Of a stretch of 64,000 nt of DNA, positions 1 through 47,487 are shown one piece after another. The first letter of the stretch is position 1. Each line of letters opens with the position of its first letter. Source of the DNA: Limanda limanda. Lineage: Eukaryota > Chordata > Actinopteri > Pleuronectiformes > Pleuronectidae. Location: assembly GCF_963576545.1 (NCBI RefSeq), contig NC_083638.1, forward strand, positions 24,266,090-24,330,089. The letters run 5' to 3'. The notes below the pieces were generated by a model, which saw only the letters and a list, made by a program, of their open reading frames with translations, was not told the origin of the DNA and did not search any database. Position numbers and translations under genes: made by a program.

Positions 1-105
1 GCAGACACCTTTCAGCCTGATGGACTTCACTTGAAATCCAATCATGTACGATGGAGCGGATTCCTGCTCCTCCGTCTCTCAGCTGCTTTCTTTTTTGCTC
101 TCACT

Positions 106-133
106 CACACACTCACACACACACACACACACA
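106..133. repeat. Short CA microsatellite
   Basis: About 28 bp of CA with one ACTC interruption in alx4 upstream DNA. Confidence 0.9.
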
Positions 134-2084
134 TGTACTCATAACCATGCATGTGTCTGCCATGTGTGCATGACTGTATGAATATATTTGTATTGTTTAT
201 AGCAGTATGAGCACACAATGTGTAGCATCTTAGCCGTAAGTCTGTCACTTTTTAAGATCTTCGTGAGTGAAGCCACTTTATCTTACGTTTTTAGTTTAAC
301 AACAAACTTGTGTTAGACTTGAGTGTCAGTGAACAGACACGTTAACTGACCGGGTTCAACTGTGTGTGGTTTATCTCCTATTGGTCCATGTCAATTATTA
401 AATACTTCAATTTTTCCACACAGATCTGAAATATTCTCATGAACTTAAATGCATTATTCAGGCGGAATACTGTATGAGCATCACATTTTATTTTTCAAAT
501 AAACAGAGGTCTGTATGTTATGCCTGTTATAAATCACATTATAGATATAAATTTGAAAGCAAATTAAGTGCAGTAGACTATTTGTGCATGAAACTAATTG
601 ATTCAGTCAATTTCATGAGCTCACATTTCAAATCAATGGTTTATCACCACTGTGTAAGCATAAGATGCCAAAATATTATTGAACATAAAATATTGTACTT
701 TAAGGAGACAATTAAATTTAAAGAGATGTATTTTTGCTTAAAATAAAACTGAATTAAATATATTGTACTAAAATAAATTGTACTATCATGAATTATATTG
801 AAAAAATTGTATTTCATAGTCTGTGTCATTTTAAGGACCTACAAACATATGAATAACTGTATTAGGTGGCGGATGGGAAATGAAGCTATAGATTTAGACA
901 AAAAGTGAGATTTTCGTGTAAATCTCAATTTTTTTTAATCTGATTTCCAACCAAGACAAATAAAAAGACATCAAAAATGAACTAGCTATGTGTTGTATTA
1001 TTAATTTAGACAAGTGTACAGTTATTTCAGCATCATGAGCCGTACAATACACAGGGCCTCAAAGAAGACTGTTTTTTGTTATTGTGGACAACTTTCCAGT
1101 TATAGCCAATAATGGATTGACCTCTAATGTCGTCATTTGTTTGAAGAGTTTTGTCTCCTAAGAAATTTGTAGACAGTTTGTCTACAAAGAAATTATGTTG
1201 ATTTTCCTTTCAGGGGTCTTTAACTTTTCCAGTCTGCAGAGTGTCAAGGCTCTAAATGATTTTTTCAATAGTAGAGAGAGGCCTCTCAGTTTGCACGCAC
1301 ATAAACATAATTTTCATCAATAGCTCACCACTGAGACACAAAACCTGTAAAATAATAATACATTATTAGCAAGAGTTATAGACAGGCTAAGCAAAAATGT
1401 TTATATCAATTTTAAAATATTGACAGACTTTGCAAGCAGCCCAAACTGTTTGATAAAATGAAAACTACAAGTATAGAATTGATGATACAAAGTGTCCTTT
1501 GGAAAATGATCAAATATAAATAATTACAGCTTTCAGAAGTCATATTTAATATAAGTATCAACATTAGAAAATATTCTACCCCATATGTAATAGAAGAAAA
1601 GGTAATAAAAGACTCATACGTAAAATAAATCATGGATTCTTCATGTTTAGCTGTTGTTTCACCACAGAGCAGCAGGAACACCGAGGCTGAGCTGCCCTTG
1701 ATGAACCATTGCGAATGAAGCGTGAAATTGTGCCCTCTCCGCCCCAGTGCCATCACTCATGGGCTATATTCATAACCAAATTACATTAATGTCATGTGTT
1801 AAGCCCCCCGCCCCTGTTTTGTGAACCTCTTTTTGTCCTCTAGCTAATAAGTGGCCCGACTCGTTCATGTCATCAGCATTAATCCGTTTTGGAGAGAGAG
1901 GTCCAGAGAGTCTCATCCTCTGAGCGCAGACACGTTTGTGTAACTCTCCTCAGACCTGCGGGGAGTTCGGAGTGTTTGGTCAACGATAGTGGTTCCTAGA
2001 AAAGATCTGAATCGTTTTATAACCAAACCCAGCTGTGCTCTGGTGCGCGCCGCAGCCTCTCTCTCCGTGCATGTGAGCGTGTTC

Positions 2085-2119
2085 GTGTGTGTGTGTGTAG
2101 AGGTAGAGGAAGGGGCGTC

Positions 2120-2155
<36 letters not shown>

Positions 2156-2168
2156 GAGAGAGAGAGAG
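2085..2168 (+). repeat. GT then GA microsatellites in the alx4 5' leader
   Basis: A short GT run (2085-2098) is followed by an interrupted GA run (2123-2168), ending 35 bases before the alx4 start codon. A purine-only GA run this close to the ATG may affect promoter or leader behaviour and is likely variable in length. The open frames through it (RERERE-type peptides) are artefacts of the repeat. Confidence 0.85.
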
Positions 2169-2203
2169 TTTGGTATTTTTCTTTCCTTCACTTTTTTATA
2201 GGC

Positions 2204-19463
<17,260 letters not shown>

Positions 19464-19575
19464 TGTGCTGGTACTCGCTGGACGCCAGAAACATCTCGAC
19501 AAACCCAGCTTGACGTGAGGGGCACGAAAAACAGAAGATTCGAAAGGCAACAGTGACTACCTTCATATGTGTTGC

Positions 19576-19581
19576 AATAAA
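19576..19581 (+). terminator. Candidate alx4 poly(A) signal
   Basis: AATAAA, 113 bases after the alx4 stop codon. It is canonical in sequence, but usage is unknown; a distal ATTAAA near 22650 is an alternative. Confidence 0.35.
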
Positions 19582-21846
19582 ATAATGATGCAAATACGAG
19601 GATGGATGAAGAATACTCCAAGAGACAAGAACAAGAGATTTGTTAAGATTAGTGTCACGGCTCTACCACATTTCTCTTGGTGGAAAGCCTGGTGGGAGGT
19701 GGTGCTGTACTGTATAACAGATGTTGCAGTGTATTACTGATTATAAGCGAAGGAGAGAAAGGTTTAGAAAACGTTTTTTAAACAAATCCATGCACTTATT
19801 TGCTAAAATACAGGAAATTCTGTTTTGTACAGTGCTTTCAGTGTCAGTGTAGTTTCTTTGTTCAGGTTTTATTCTTACCGTGTTATTTAACTTTTGAGTG
19901 TTTTTTCCCTCCTGTCGTTTTGTTGCTTAGTTTGATTCGACGTAAAGTTCAGCATCCAATCCTGAAATTCAAATTTAGTTTGCCATGTATGTATTTTTGT
20001 AAAAGACAATCTTCAAAGAAAAACTGTTGATATCTGTCACATCTCAAAACTCTGAACCAACTCCTCTGGGTTTGTGTTTCACTCACTGGAGAACGTTACA
20101 AGTGGTTCTCCCCTCTGTGGCCTTTAGAAGTCAGTTTGTTTTAGTGTGGTCAGACGGAGGCATCCACCTGCCGCACTGACGGAGGAAGGGATGGAGGAGG
20201 AAGTGTGTGGGGGGGGGGTGTGAGAGGGGCACAGCGGGCCTGCTGCTCTCGGGGCTGAAGAGCCTGGGAGCGCCAGCCTCCAAAACAGAGACAGCTCTGT
20301 TTCCAGCGAGACAAGAATCCGAAGTGGACGTGACTGTGCCCTGTGCGTTTCCAGTCTCAGGAGCTTCAGAGAGAGACGTGCCGACCAGTCAGTCCCTCAC
20401 ACGGCCAGAAACAACAGCCCCAAACCAGCAGCCGCCACCTTTGAAACAGAGGCGGTTGGTGGAGATTCCGCAGTGTGTTGACACTTTGCAGCACTGAAAG
20501 GAAGTCAGTGTTCAGCAGCTTTTAACTGGACTGAGACTCAGCTGGGTCCGGCTGTCGGGCCGACAGGTAAACGCTCGTGGCAGCACTGGCATACGTGTCC
20601 TACGCCTTTCTCTTTTTTTCTTTCATGATTTGCCTCCAAACCAGACAGAGGAGGCCACCGACCAGAGAGGAACAGCTTCAATCCACACTGAGGTTTAATG
20701 ACATCTCAGAGGCTGATGTGATTCAACCAAACTGCTTCTGTTCACCACTCACACCTTGTGTCTGAACACTGACGGATCTGGAGGCTGTTGATCGATGGTG
20801 TTGAGTCGGTGAGAGAGAGGCAACAGGAAGAGGCCGGGGGATTCCTGCAGGAATGATGTTACAGCTGAGGAACTAGAAAGCCTCTATCACAAACCAGGCA
20901 CAGTGGGCAGCTGACCTTTGACCCCAAACTCCCAGACTCACTGCACATCAGTTTGTTTGTTTTTTGGTTATCTTATTACTTCAATATCAGTTAGAAATCC
21001 AGTAAAGGTAAACCAGTTAGTTTCTGATGCTCTGGATTCTGCCACTTGTAACTGGGGAGCGCTCACCATCCTTAATGGGAACGTTGAGGCATCGGGGCCC
21101 GACGGCTGATTTGAACCTCAGAAAAGTTCATCAGGTCATGTTTGAAAAAGGACAATTAGTAAAAGGAGGATATTGGTATTAAACCAGTTATGATGCATTA
21201 TAGTTAAACAGGGTTTATGTGTCGAAGATGGTGGCAAGGTTGAGGTTAAATGGAGCCAGAGCTGAGCGTCATCTCTCCAAGCACAAAACACCTCCTCATA
21301 TGATTTAAATATTTGTTTCCCCGGTGACGCCCTCCTCCAGTGACAGAGACAGCAGATGACGTAATGCTCGTTCTTCCTGTGTCAGCGAGGCCTGATCGAG
21401 GCTCGGAGCATAACAAAGGTCTTCTTGGTTTTGAAAGGTGAACCTGATACCCTGCAGCACACCTTCAGGCAGAGCAACCGTTGCTAATTCACTAAACTGA
21501 ACCACATTCACCCTCCTCGTGTAGCAGGTACAAGAAGCGGAGGTGGTGGGGGGGCTAAGGCCTGTCAGCAGGGCACATCACCCCGGAGTCGTCCAAATCA
21601 CAGTTTTTTTCTCTCCGCTCCAAAATCCCAGGCGCATGCATTAATCGGGAGTAAAGAGCACATGTCTCTAAAGGGAGAGGGTCTCCTTGCCTTGGGTTGG
21701 ACGCAGGGCGAGTCGTGAGGCCGTCTGCTGTGTTCCGGTGTTCTGAGAAAAGGACAGTGCACACAGCTGCGCTCGAGGGGTAAATGCAAAACAAACATGC
21801 CTCACACATGCTTCCCCCTCAGCTGTCATGGCTCTGCTTTCAAAGT

Positions 21847-21863
21847 CCCCCCCCCCCCCCCCC
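21847..21863. repeat. Poly-C run
   Basis: About 17 cytosines between the two convergent genes, followed by a short CA run (21891-21904). Confidence 0.9.
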
Positions 21864-23339
21864 TTATCACCCACCTCAACACACTCTCACACACACACAC
21901 ACACATCGCACTGTCTCTCCTTTTGCTCACTTCCACCACGTCCAAGGGGCCAAAAAGCTGCAGCCCCCCCCCCATCCCAGGGTCCGAGGTACAGCCAACC
22001 CAGGAAGGCTTTTTAATTAACACAGCCATGTGGAGGATGTGCGCTGCAGGATTGTGTGTCAGGACAGACACGGCCGTCCGTCTCCTGCTCGGTTTACTGT
22101 GGACTGTGTGCTGGCTCAGGTTTTACACAATAGATTAGACACCCACCGCTTTCACTCTATTCTGTGTATTTCAGTTTGTTTTATTCTATTGTTAATCTCC
22201 AATCAGGTCATCCTCCACCAAGACCCTGAACTATCTTTACATCAAGGCTTCCTTTTCCTGAATGAATCCGTCTCTGTGCCACTTTGCTCATTTTCTAATA
22301 CTACTGAAGTCAGACAGTCAGTACGGGAGTAAATAGATAAATATGATGTGTGCGGTTGTGTGCATTTCTGTGCATGCTCAATGAAGTGTTGGATATAACT
22401 CTTGGATATATTACTAATTAGATGTTTTATTTTGTGAGACAATTTATCAAGCAGTCAAGCGCTATCACTTTGTTTCCGTTGATTTGGTGGTACATGGTAA
22501 AGTTTTGTTTTCAAAAGGTTGCGTTTGAACTTTTTCTCATGACATGTAATTCTTGTGAGTTTCAACTTTTTTAAGTGTTTGTGGCTTCAAGCTGACTTTT
22601 GAAAATGGGTGTAAGAATGTACTCATGCTTGTGTTATATTTTGTGTGTGATTAAAGTACAATAAGTTATTGCACTTCTATTCGGAATCATTATTTGTCCT
22701 TTGATCTGAAAGTGGAACATAGTGGATGAGGTTAAAGCAGCAGAAGACACAGCAGCCGATGGGAATCTTCAGCCGACAAACTGTTACCACAACGTACAGA
22801 AGAAAATCAAGAGTATCGACCCATCAGCCTTTAGAGCTCCATCAAGTCGTCTCCACTTTCAAGAAAAGCCTTTCAAACCACCATCTTAACTCACTGCTCG
22901 GCCACAACTCGTGAAAAGTCTTGTCCGCCGGTATTAGAAAAACACCCAATTTGCAGCGCCCCACTCTGCCAGAATAGTGTCTCATCCCTGCAGTCGCATT
23001 GTGAAATCCCCGTGCGTTTCAGGCCCTTTGAAGGGACACGAGTGCTGAAATGAGATCGCCGAACCCACAAGAGTATCACACTAATTGAAGCTGACAAAAA
23101 TACAAACTGCGCCCTTTTGAACTGCTGACATTGAACAGGGAGGATTAGGACGCGTATATTAACAACAGGTGACGGCTGCGGGGGAACAGCGGACCGGCCG
23201 TGGCACGGAGGGTCGGGACTCTGGGCGCTTCACGGATTGGGAGTCAAGAGAGAAATGAAAAAAGGAATACAAAAAAAATGTCCGATTTCACCTTCTTCCC
23301 ACCTCAATTACACATGTGGAATAAAATAATAATATAGTA

Positions 23340-24493
23340 GACATAGAGGGGTCTTTATTTATCAAAGTTATATATACACTTGGATACATAAACTCAGTCA
23401 AAAAAATTTAAAACAATTTTGGTGACCTCATGAAAATAATAAAAAAGGAAAACAAAAGGCCATGTGAACATTTTAAGAGACTTAAATGTTACAGCCTGAA
23501 CACTGGAGCTGGGACAACTAGAGAGGAAAACATCAAAAAATATAAAGACGCACACCAGGTAAAATAATAATTAAAAAACAGACAAACAAAATAAAAACAC
23601 CAAAGCACTGCATCAACAGTTTATACATATCTGGTTTGAGAAATGTGGATGTGGTAGTTGTCTATTATTCTCATTACAGTAAGTCGTCAAATGAACGCGA
23701 GACAATAAAACTACTTCTACTCGTGTGTTGTACTCGTAAACACACAACTCATGAAATGACTTAGTGGAGGCTTCAGTCGCTCCACTGCGTTTCTTGTATT
23801 TATATAAATATGAGGAAAGGTTTGCTCAGGCGGTATAAAATAATTCAAGATGACCCAGTAGCTCAGCATCATTTAAAAAAAAAAAGTTCTCCAAGAGATT
23901 CATGGTGTTAACTTTGTCAGTCCAACCTTATCATGTCAAACAGAAACAATAAGTGTACATCATCCGTTAGCCACCATTCTGTGTGTTAGCACATTTACAA
24001 GACTAATAGCTAAAGCCAACATATAGATATGTGATTCAATCATTTACAATATACAATGTATATTAGAGATTTGTTGGTTTTTCTTTTATACAGTAAAGCT
24101 AAACGAATCTGGTCTTTGTCAATGTTTGAGAAGAAGCAAAAAAAAGAAAGAAGCATAAACATATATATATATTACTAGTAGCAGTTTCTGTAGCATGAAA
24201 TGTAGTGCTGTTGTGTAATGTTACTTTAAAGGTCAATAGACAAATTACTCTCATCACACTTCTCAACAAACCCAGACTTTAGTGTCCTCTGTCATTTCAG
24301 ATATTAAATTCCTCTCCTTCACCGTTCTGCATTTTAGGTTTTCATGTAATTAAAGTAATTAAACTGAGAGGAGAGAAGAACATGCACCGCTTCACTCTGA
24401 GTATTGATGTCTTGATATCAACAGATGACGATGGTGACGGTGATCTCAGAGTGTTGAGGCAGTGACCAGGTCAAAGCATCTGTTAGTGGCTAG
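23340..24493 (-). other. Probable ext2 3' UTR
   Basis: AT-rich DNA follows the ext2 stop (24494-24496) on the minus strand without coding frames. A minus-strand AATAAA at 23354-23359 (TTTATT on the plus strand) is a good candidate signal, giving a UTR of about 1.15 kb ending just below it. Confidence 0.55.
23354..23359 (-). terminator. Candidate ext2 poly(A) signal
   Basis: Reads AATAAA on the minus strand in the context GATAAATAAAGACC, about 1.13 kb after the ext2 stop. It is plausible because the following sequence changes from AT-rich UTR-like to GC-balanced DNA. Confidence 0.45.
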
Positions 24494-42783
<18,290 letters not shown>

Positions 42784-42810
42784 GCCTGACACCTCTCTGT
42801 CCAACCAGCC

Positions 42811-43800
42811 ACTGGAAAGACAAGCACCTGATCAGTCACAGTCACTGTTTACACTGGAGCTGCAACAATTAGAAAACTAAACAGCATCTAGTTTGATAAC
42901 TGACTAATGTTTTTTCAGCAAAATTGTCTCTTTGTCTAGTTCTACCTCACAAATGTAGGAACACAATGTTTTTTCTTTCTGGTACAATATCATTCATTGA
43001 TATCTTTAGTTTCCTAACTGTTGATGAACAACACAATATCTGAGGATTCTCAGACACAACAGGATTATTGATCAATCGAGAACATAATCGATGACGCAAA
43101 ATAATCGTTTTTCATGTAGGCAGCAATAGTTTATGGGCTAATTAGTAGTTTACAATAGCCGAACATATTAAAACTCACACAATCTCCGTGTGTCACAATG
43201 ATCCAGAGTAAGGTTACACACAGGTCCCACAACATCACACTATTTCTCTGTCAAGACTGCGGTGACATTTTTTAGATTGACACCCATTTATATATTTCAT
43301 TACCATCAGCGATAAGCCCAGTCAGTTATACAGACAACATACATCTCAGTCACTGACACCAAGTCAGTGTCAACAAACCAAATACATTCACCGTGACGCG
43401 GTTATAAAACTCGACTGTCAAGATTGACTGTCGCAACAAAGATTAGAATGATTTCACTTGAATTAACCAGGAAGCTAACATGGCTAACGCAACCGTTAGC
43501 TGAGGCGGTTGTGTAAACATTCATGCTAGCTTAGTTCATTAGCTGTCGTTATCTACCGCTGTAAAATGAAAGGAAACGAGTCATTGTCTAACGTTACAGG
43601 AAAGTCGTCCCTCCCGAGAGGTTCAACGAGACGCGATATGAAAACAAGCGACGCTAAATAACACATTTTTAATACCAACCCAGCTTCAAGCTAACATTAG
43701 CATCCCAGGAAACAGCTCAGTGATTTACGGAAGTCATTCTTCTTTGTGTCCGTCCTGTGGGTGTCTCAGGAGAAGGACACTTTGCTTCCGTCTGGTGGCA
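42811..43800 (-). promoter_or_regulatory. ext2 5' UTR exon(s), first intron and promoter region
   Basis: The first coding exon has a splice acceptor at 42812-42813 (TTTCCAG on the minus strand), so a noncoding first exon lies upstream, to the right. A donor-like TTCC|GTAAAT at 43728 (minus) and a CGGAAG/ACGGAAGT pair of ETS-type motifs near 43728-43795 fit a housekeeping promoter at about 43730-43800. Several GCTAAC/GTTAGC words cluster at 43474-43695. A diverged dispersed repeat may occupy 42850-43120 (TAATCGATGACGC, AAAATAATCG). Exact first exon and start site are undetermined. Confidence 0.4.
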
Positions 43801-46800
43801 GTGGAGGTGAACTACGCATGATTTACCACAGGCTGTGTTTAAATATAATATTATATACAATTATTCAATATTAAATATATAGTCTGCTGGGGCAAGAACA
43901 GAGATGTACGTCTTGAAGGATTTGACTTTCGGGTATATAAAACAAGTTGGGACAAAATATTGATTCAATATTTCTATTGTCATCATACTGAGGTACGACG
44001 AAATTGTAATATAACATAACATAGACAGACAGATAAATACACACATACTATACATGGTATAAATATTAGAGCATCTGATCAGAGTGTGTAACATATGAAT
44101 GAATGAAAACTACCTACCAATTAAAATACCCGCAGAAAATCATCAAACTTCATTTACATACAATATCCTGAACTGATTGGAACCAGTTCTGAGTTCCTGG
44201 AATTAATCAGTGGTCAAAAATCAGTGCATCTTCAGTACAAGATACTAAAAGAAAAAAAGAATCAAGGAGACTGACTTGCACTTTGTTAACAATCCACTTC
44301 CTCTACTGAGATAAACAAAGAAACCTAGACTTTCTCATCTGTGGTGGAGATGCTTCAAAGTTGTAGCAATTCCAGGCAAACTGAGAAATACAGAACTTCT
44401 ACTGAAGATTGAAAAAACTAATTCCAAGAAAAAAAGATGTTGCAATTGCGGTTTCTTCTTGGGCAAAAAGGTGCCAACTTTTTTTTTTTCAGTGCCAAAT
44501 ACAGATCCGATTTTCTGTCAGTGTCTCTATTGGAAGGATTAAAACATAACTATATAAAACCAATGTGCGTCACTTGTGTTATCAGATATACATCTTCTGT
44601 CCACGCTGTGTCCTTTGACCCTTAACTTGTTCACAAGGCTAAAAAGCAGAAGTTGATCTCTGGCAGACCTACTGTACACTCATAACACACTGCACCTACA
44701 CTTGGGTTTAAATATAGCTGTGAACAACTCGTGACATCTTTACTCAAAATCCATCCACTCTCAGCACTTCTAAAACTGAAGACGCCCATTCTCTATATCA
44801 AACCTAAAGCACACACTTTTTCAGGATGAGTGCATTTGGCAAAAGTCCCTCCATATATCAGAGGGTACTTGGCATCAAAACCCATTAGCTTAAAACCATT
44901 TGCTTTCACACAAGAGCCAAGTCTAATAGAATAAGTAATTTTCTGCCTAAATGTGCCAATAAAATTTAGAATATTTTTTAAAATAACTCAACAGAACATT
45001 GATTACGCACATTCATAAATAAGATTTGTTGAAGGACCTGGAAAAACGTGAAATTAACTACAAAATAATTATATTATACAGTATATTTGTAGTTCATTCT
45101 GGAAGAAATGTGACAGCTTCATATTTATTTTCATAGTTTGTAGTTTATTACAGGCAGGGGAAGGGGTTAAATACATTCTCGTTGTGGGGCAGGAAAGGAA
45201 GGGAAGCAAACCAGGTTAACATGGACAAGACAGAGTTGACTTATTTCTCTTTCAGTATAGACCAATTTGTAAATCTGCCAATAATTTGAATAAATAACTT
45301 TTTCAAATGAAATATTTTCTTCTCATATATATCAATACTGGTATATTTTAACATAGTCATTATTTCCATATTGTTATATAGCTATTTTCTACATGACTAT
45401 TTGAATTCATATTTTCTTAGACATCTGCATAAATAATTACACATAGAAGATGGTGCTGTACACATTATGGTGGAAAGTATTATAGTGCTGTCTTTCAGCA
45501 GTGTTAAGTGTTAAATGACCGGCTTCAAGCTAAGCTATACTGAACGTAGGAAATGCCCGACCCAGCCTGAGTGTATCTATGGAGAGACGACTGGGACTGG
45601 CTTGATGGTTAGTGTCGGGCTGTAAACTGGTTGGAGTGGTCTGCTGTGAGTAACCACAGCAAACCATACTCCAAATAGAGACTGTGCGGATCAGAATGGT
45701 GACTCCGGGCTCGACTGCACCAGGAGTCACTGTGAGGCTGTCACTCCGCAGCAAGTCACACCACCACTATGAAAGATTTGTAAAAAAATAACTAAAACAA
45801 ATTTAAAAAAAAGAGAGCATATTGTCACCATGCCATGGCAGAATGTCACATATCTTTCCACTCAGACAGAAAAAAAGCAGAAATATATTTACTCCTTACA
45901 TTTGGGAAAGTCTTAAAAAAAGTTCCCCACACTGTCCCAAAAATGAGATAAAAACCACTGACATCAAACCAATCTGCTGAAAGCGCAATAAGGATAATAA
46001 TACCATCAAATACAGCAAGAAAAGTGATAAAACAGTAACAGTAATAAATAATGCAAACCTCGAGCCACCTGTTTACACCCAGAGTGATATGGAAGATTGT
46101 ACACCACATACAGTGTTTAGAATTGGCATATTCACCTCAAAAGATGTTTGAGATGAACCAGATTAAAGGGAAGAAAACACCTTTATATCCAAGATGACGG
46201 AGAGCACCTTGAGAACAAGAGGTATATCCCGGGAAACGTTTTAGGATACACAGTTTGGTCCCGTCTGCTGACCGTGGGCCTTTAAGAAAAAGATGTTTAG
46301 AGCTTATTTGCTGTGACTTATTGACAAAACCTATTTTATACCAGCCATGCTACTCTGAAATGCGTAAAGCATGCAGACCTGACATTGGTACATTGCTAAG
46401 AGTGCTTCAAAGATATAAAGGTACAGTAGTTATGAGGCTAGGACTGTTAGCAAGTTCCTTATTGGTTCAGACGTTGTGTTTTCAAAATCAAAGCCATGGC
46501 AGTGTTTTCAGGTCAGGATGACATCTCTTCGGTGGTGCTGCTCTGTAACAGTCTACATGGGAACCATCAGTGTGGCAATGGGAGGAGATAATGGACTTTG
46601 CTTGTGTTTAAATAAAGCAATATTCATATACATATACAAAATTACATCTCATAAATACATTTGGCAATACGATGTATTACTTTTTTTGGCAAAGGGGGTA
46701 AATTGAGCAATATGATGTGTGCAAGAGTACACGAATGTCAATCTAAGTGGCTTAGTGACAATTTGTCCTCAAAAAAAAAAAGTCATGCACTATAAAGAGT

Positions 46801-47487
46801 AACCAAAAGACTCATAAACATCCATAGGCGTCTGTAATAACTTTGTCACAATCACTGAAACTTTTTAAGACACATGAATTCTCACCAATGTAACACACTT
46901 TTCTCAAACTGTAATATTCTTTACAGACCTGAGGAACATTTCATAATGTCTTTTCACCTCTACTTATTGACAATTTTTCACATTCCTGATTAAAAAATTA
47001 AAAAACTAAACAAAATGAAATAAAAACTGGACACATTTTTCCGGAGCTGCTGAGGGAGCAGGAAGTTGAACAGTACATCAATCCTGATGATGTGCCTATG
47101 CTAACCTATTCTACAGTGTTAGTTTTATTTTTGAATCCCTGCTCAGGTAACTTTTACTCCCTTTGATTTTCTTAGGTCAGGGGAGTGATGTAACGCTGAC
47201 GTGTCCCTACTTGGGTGAGACAGCATTGTTTTGGAATGGCATGGTGAAGCTACAGTTTTTTATATTCACCCAAAAGCAGCACAGCCCCCTGGCATGCAGA
47301 GAGAGGTATCTTTTTTTTTTCCTTAGTCATTGCAATAGTGTGAAAATGCTATAGACTTCCTTCAAAGGGAGTTTGTGGGTTGATATAGTCAAGTTCTGTC
47401 ATTGAATCTCTGATAAGTGACTGCATTCTTTTGCATGCATGTACTGTGATATGTTCTCAAATTTGGATGACTGCACTTAGAAGCACA
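43801..47487. other. Spacer between ext2 and dagla; mostly probable dagla 3' UTR
   Basis: No supported coding exon. Minus-strand AATAAA words at 45124-45129 and 45144-45149 could end a dagla 3' UTR of about 2.4 kb; a long UTR would fit mammalian DAGLA. Positions 43801-45100 are AT-rich intergenic DNA. Short open frames (43861-44094, 45846-46109, 46255-46521) look random. Confidence 0.4.
45124..45149 (-). terminator. Candidate dagla poly(A) signals (two)
   Basis: Two AATAAA words on the minus strand, 20 bases apart, about 2.35 kb after the dagla stop. Other matches in this AT-rich DNA cannot be excluded. Confidence 0.3.

Larger units (their letters stand above)
1..2203. promoter_or_regulatory. 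alx4 upstream region and probable 5' leader
   Basis: No convincing coding exon is seen; the short frames here are not supported by family similarity. A CA repeat lies at about 106-133. Positions 200-1700 are AT-rich. The last 400 bases become GC-richer, with a GCCCCCCGCCCCTG block near 1804-1817 and TAAT-type motifs (ATTACATTAATG near 1781-1792) that suit a promoter. The probable transcribed leader (about 1900-2203) includes GT and GA simple repeats just before the ATG at 2204. The transcription start cannot be placed from sequence alone. Confidence 0.4.
19464..23339. other. Space between convergent alx4 and ext2; includes alx4 3' UTR
   Basis: No supported coding exon. A possible proximal poly(A) signal for alx4 (AATAAA) is at 19576-19581. 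The AT-rich, T-run-containing DNA near 22330-22700 with ATTAAA at about 22650 looks like a distal 3' UTR end, so the alx4 UTR may be up to about 3.2 kb. Poly-G near 20210 and poly-C at 21847-21863 are simple repeats. Balanced-composition DNA at 23095-23260 could be regulatory. Confidence 0.5.

Noticed and set aside
20207..20497. 96-residue frame downstream of alx4
   Set aside because: No family resemblance and no splice or promoter context; it lies in a GC-richer 3' flank.
42784..42804. ext2 start seven codons upstream (MDREVSG)
   Set aside because: The codon at 42804 is TTG, not ATG; the ATG at 42783 matches the human start.
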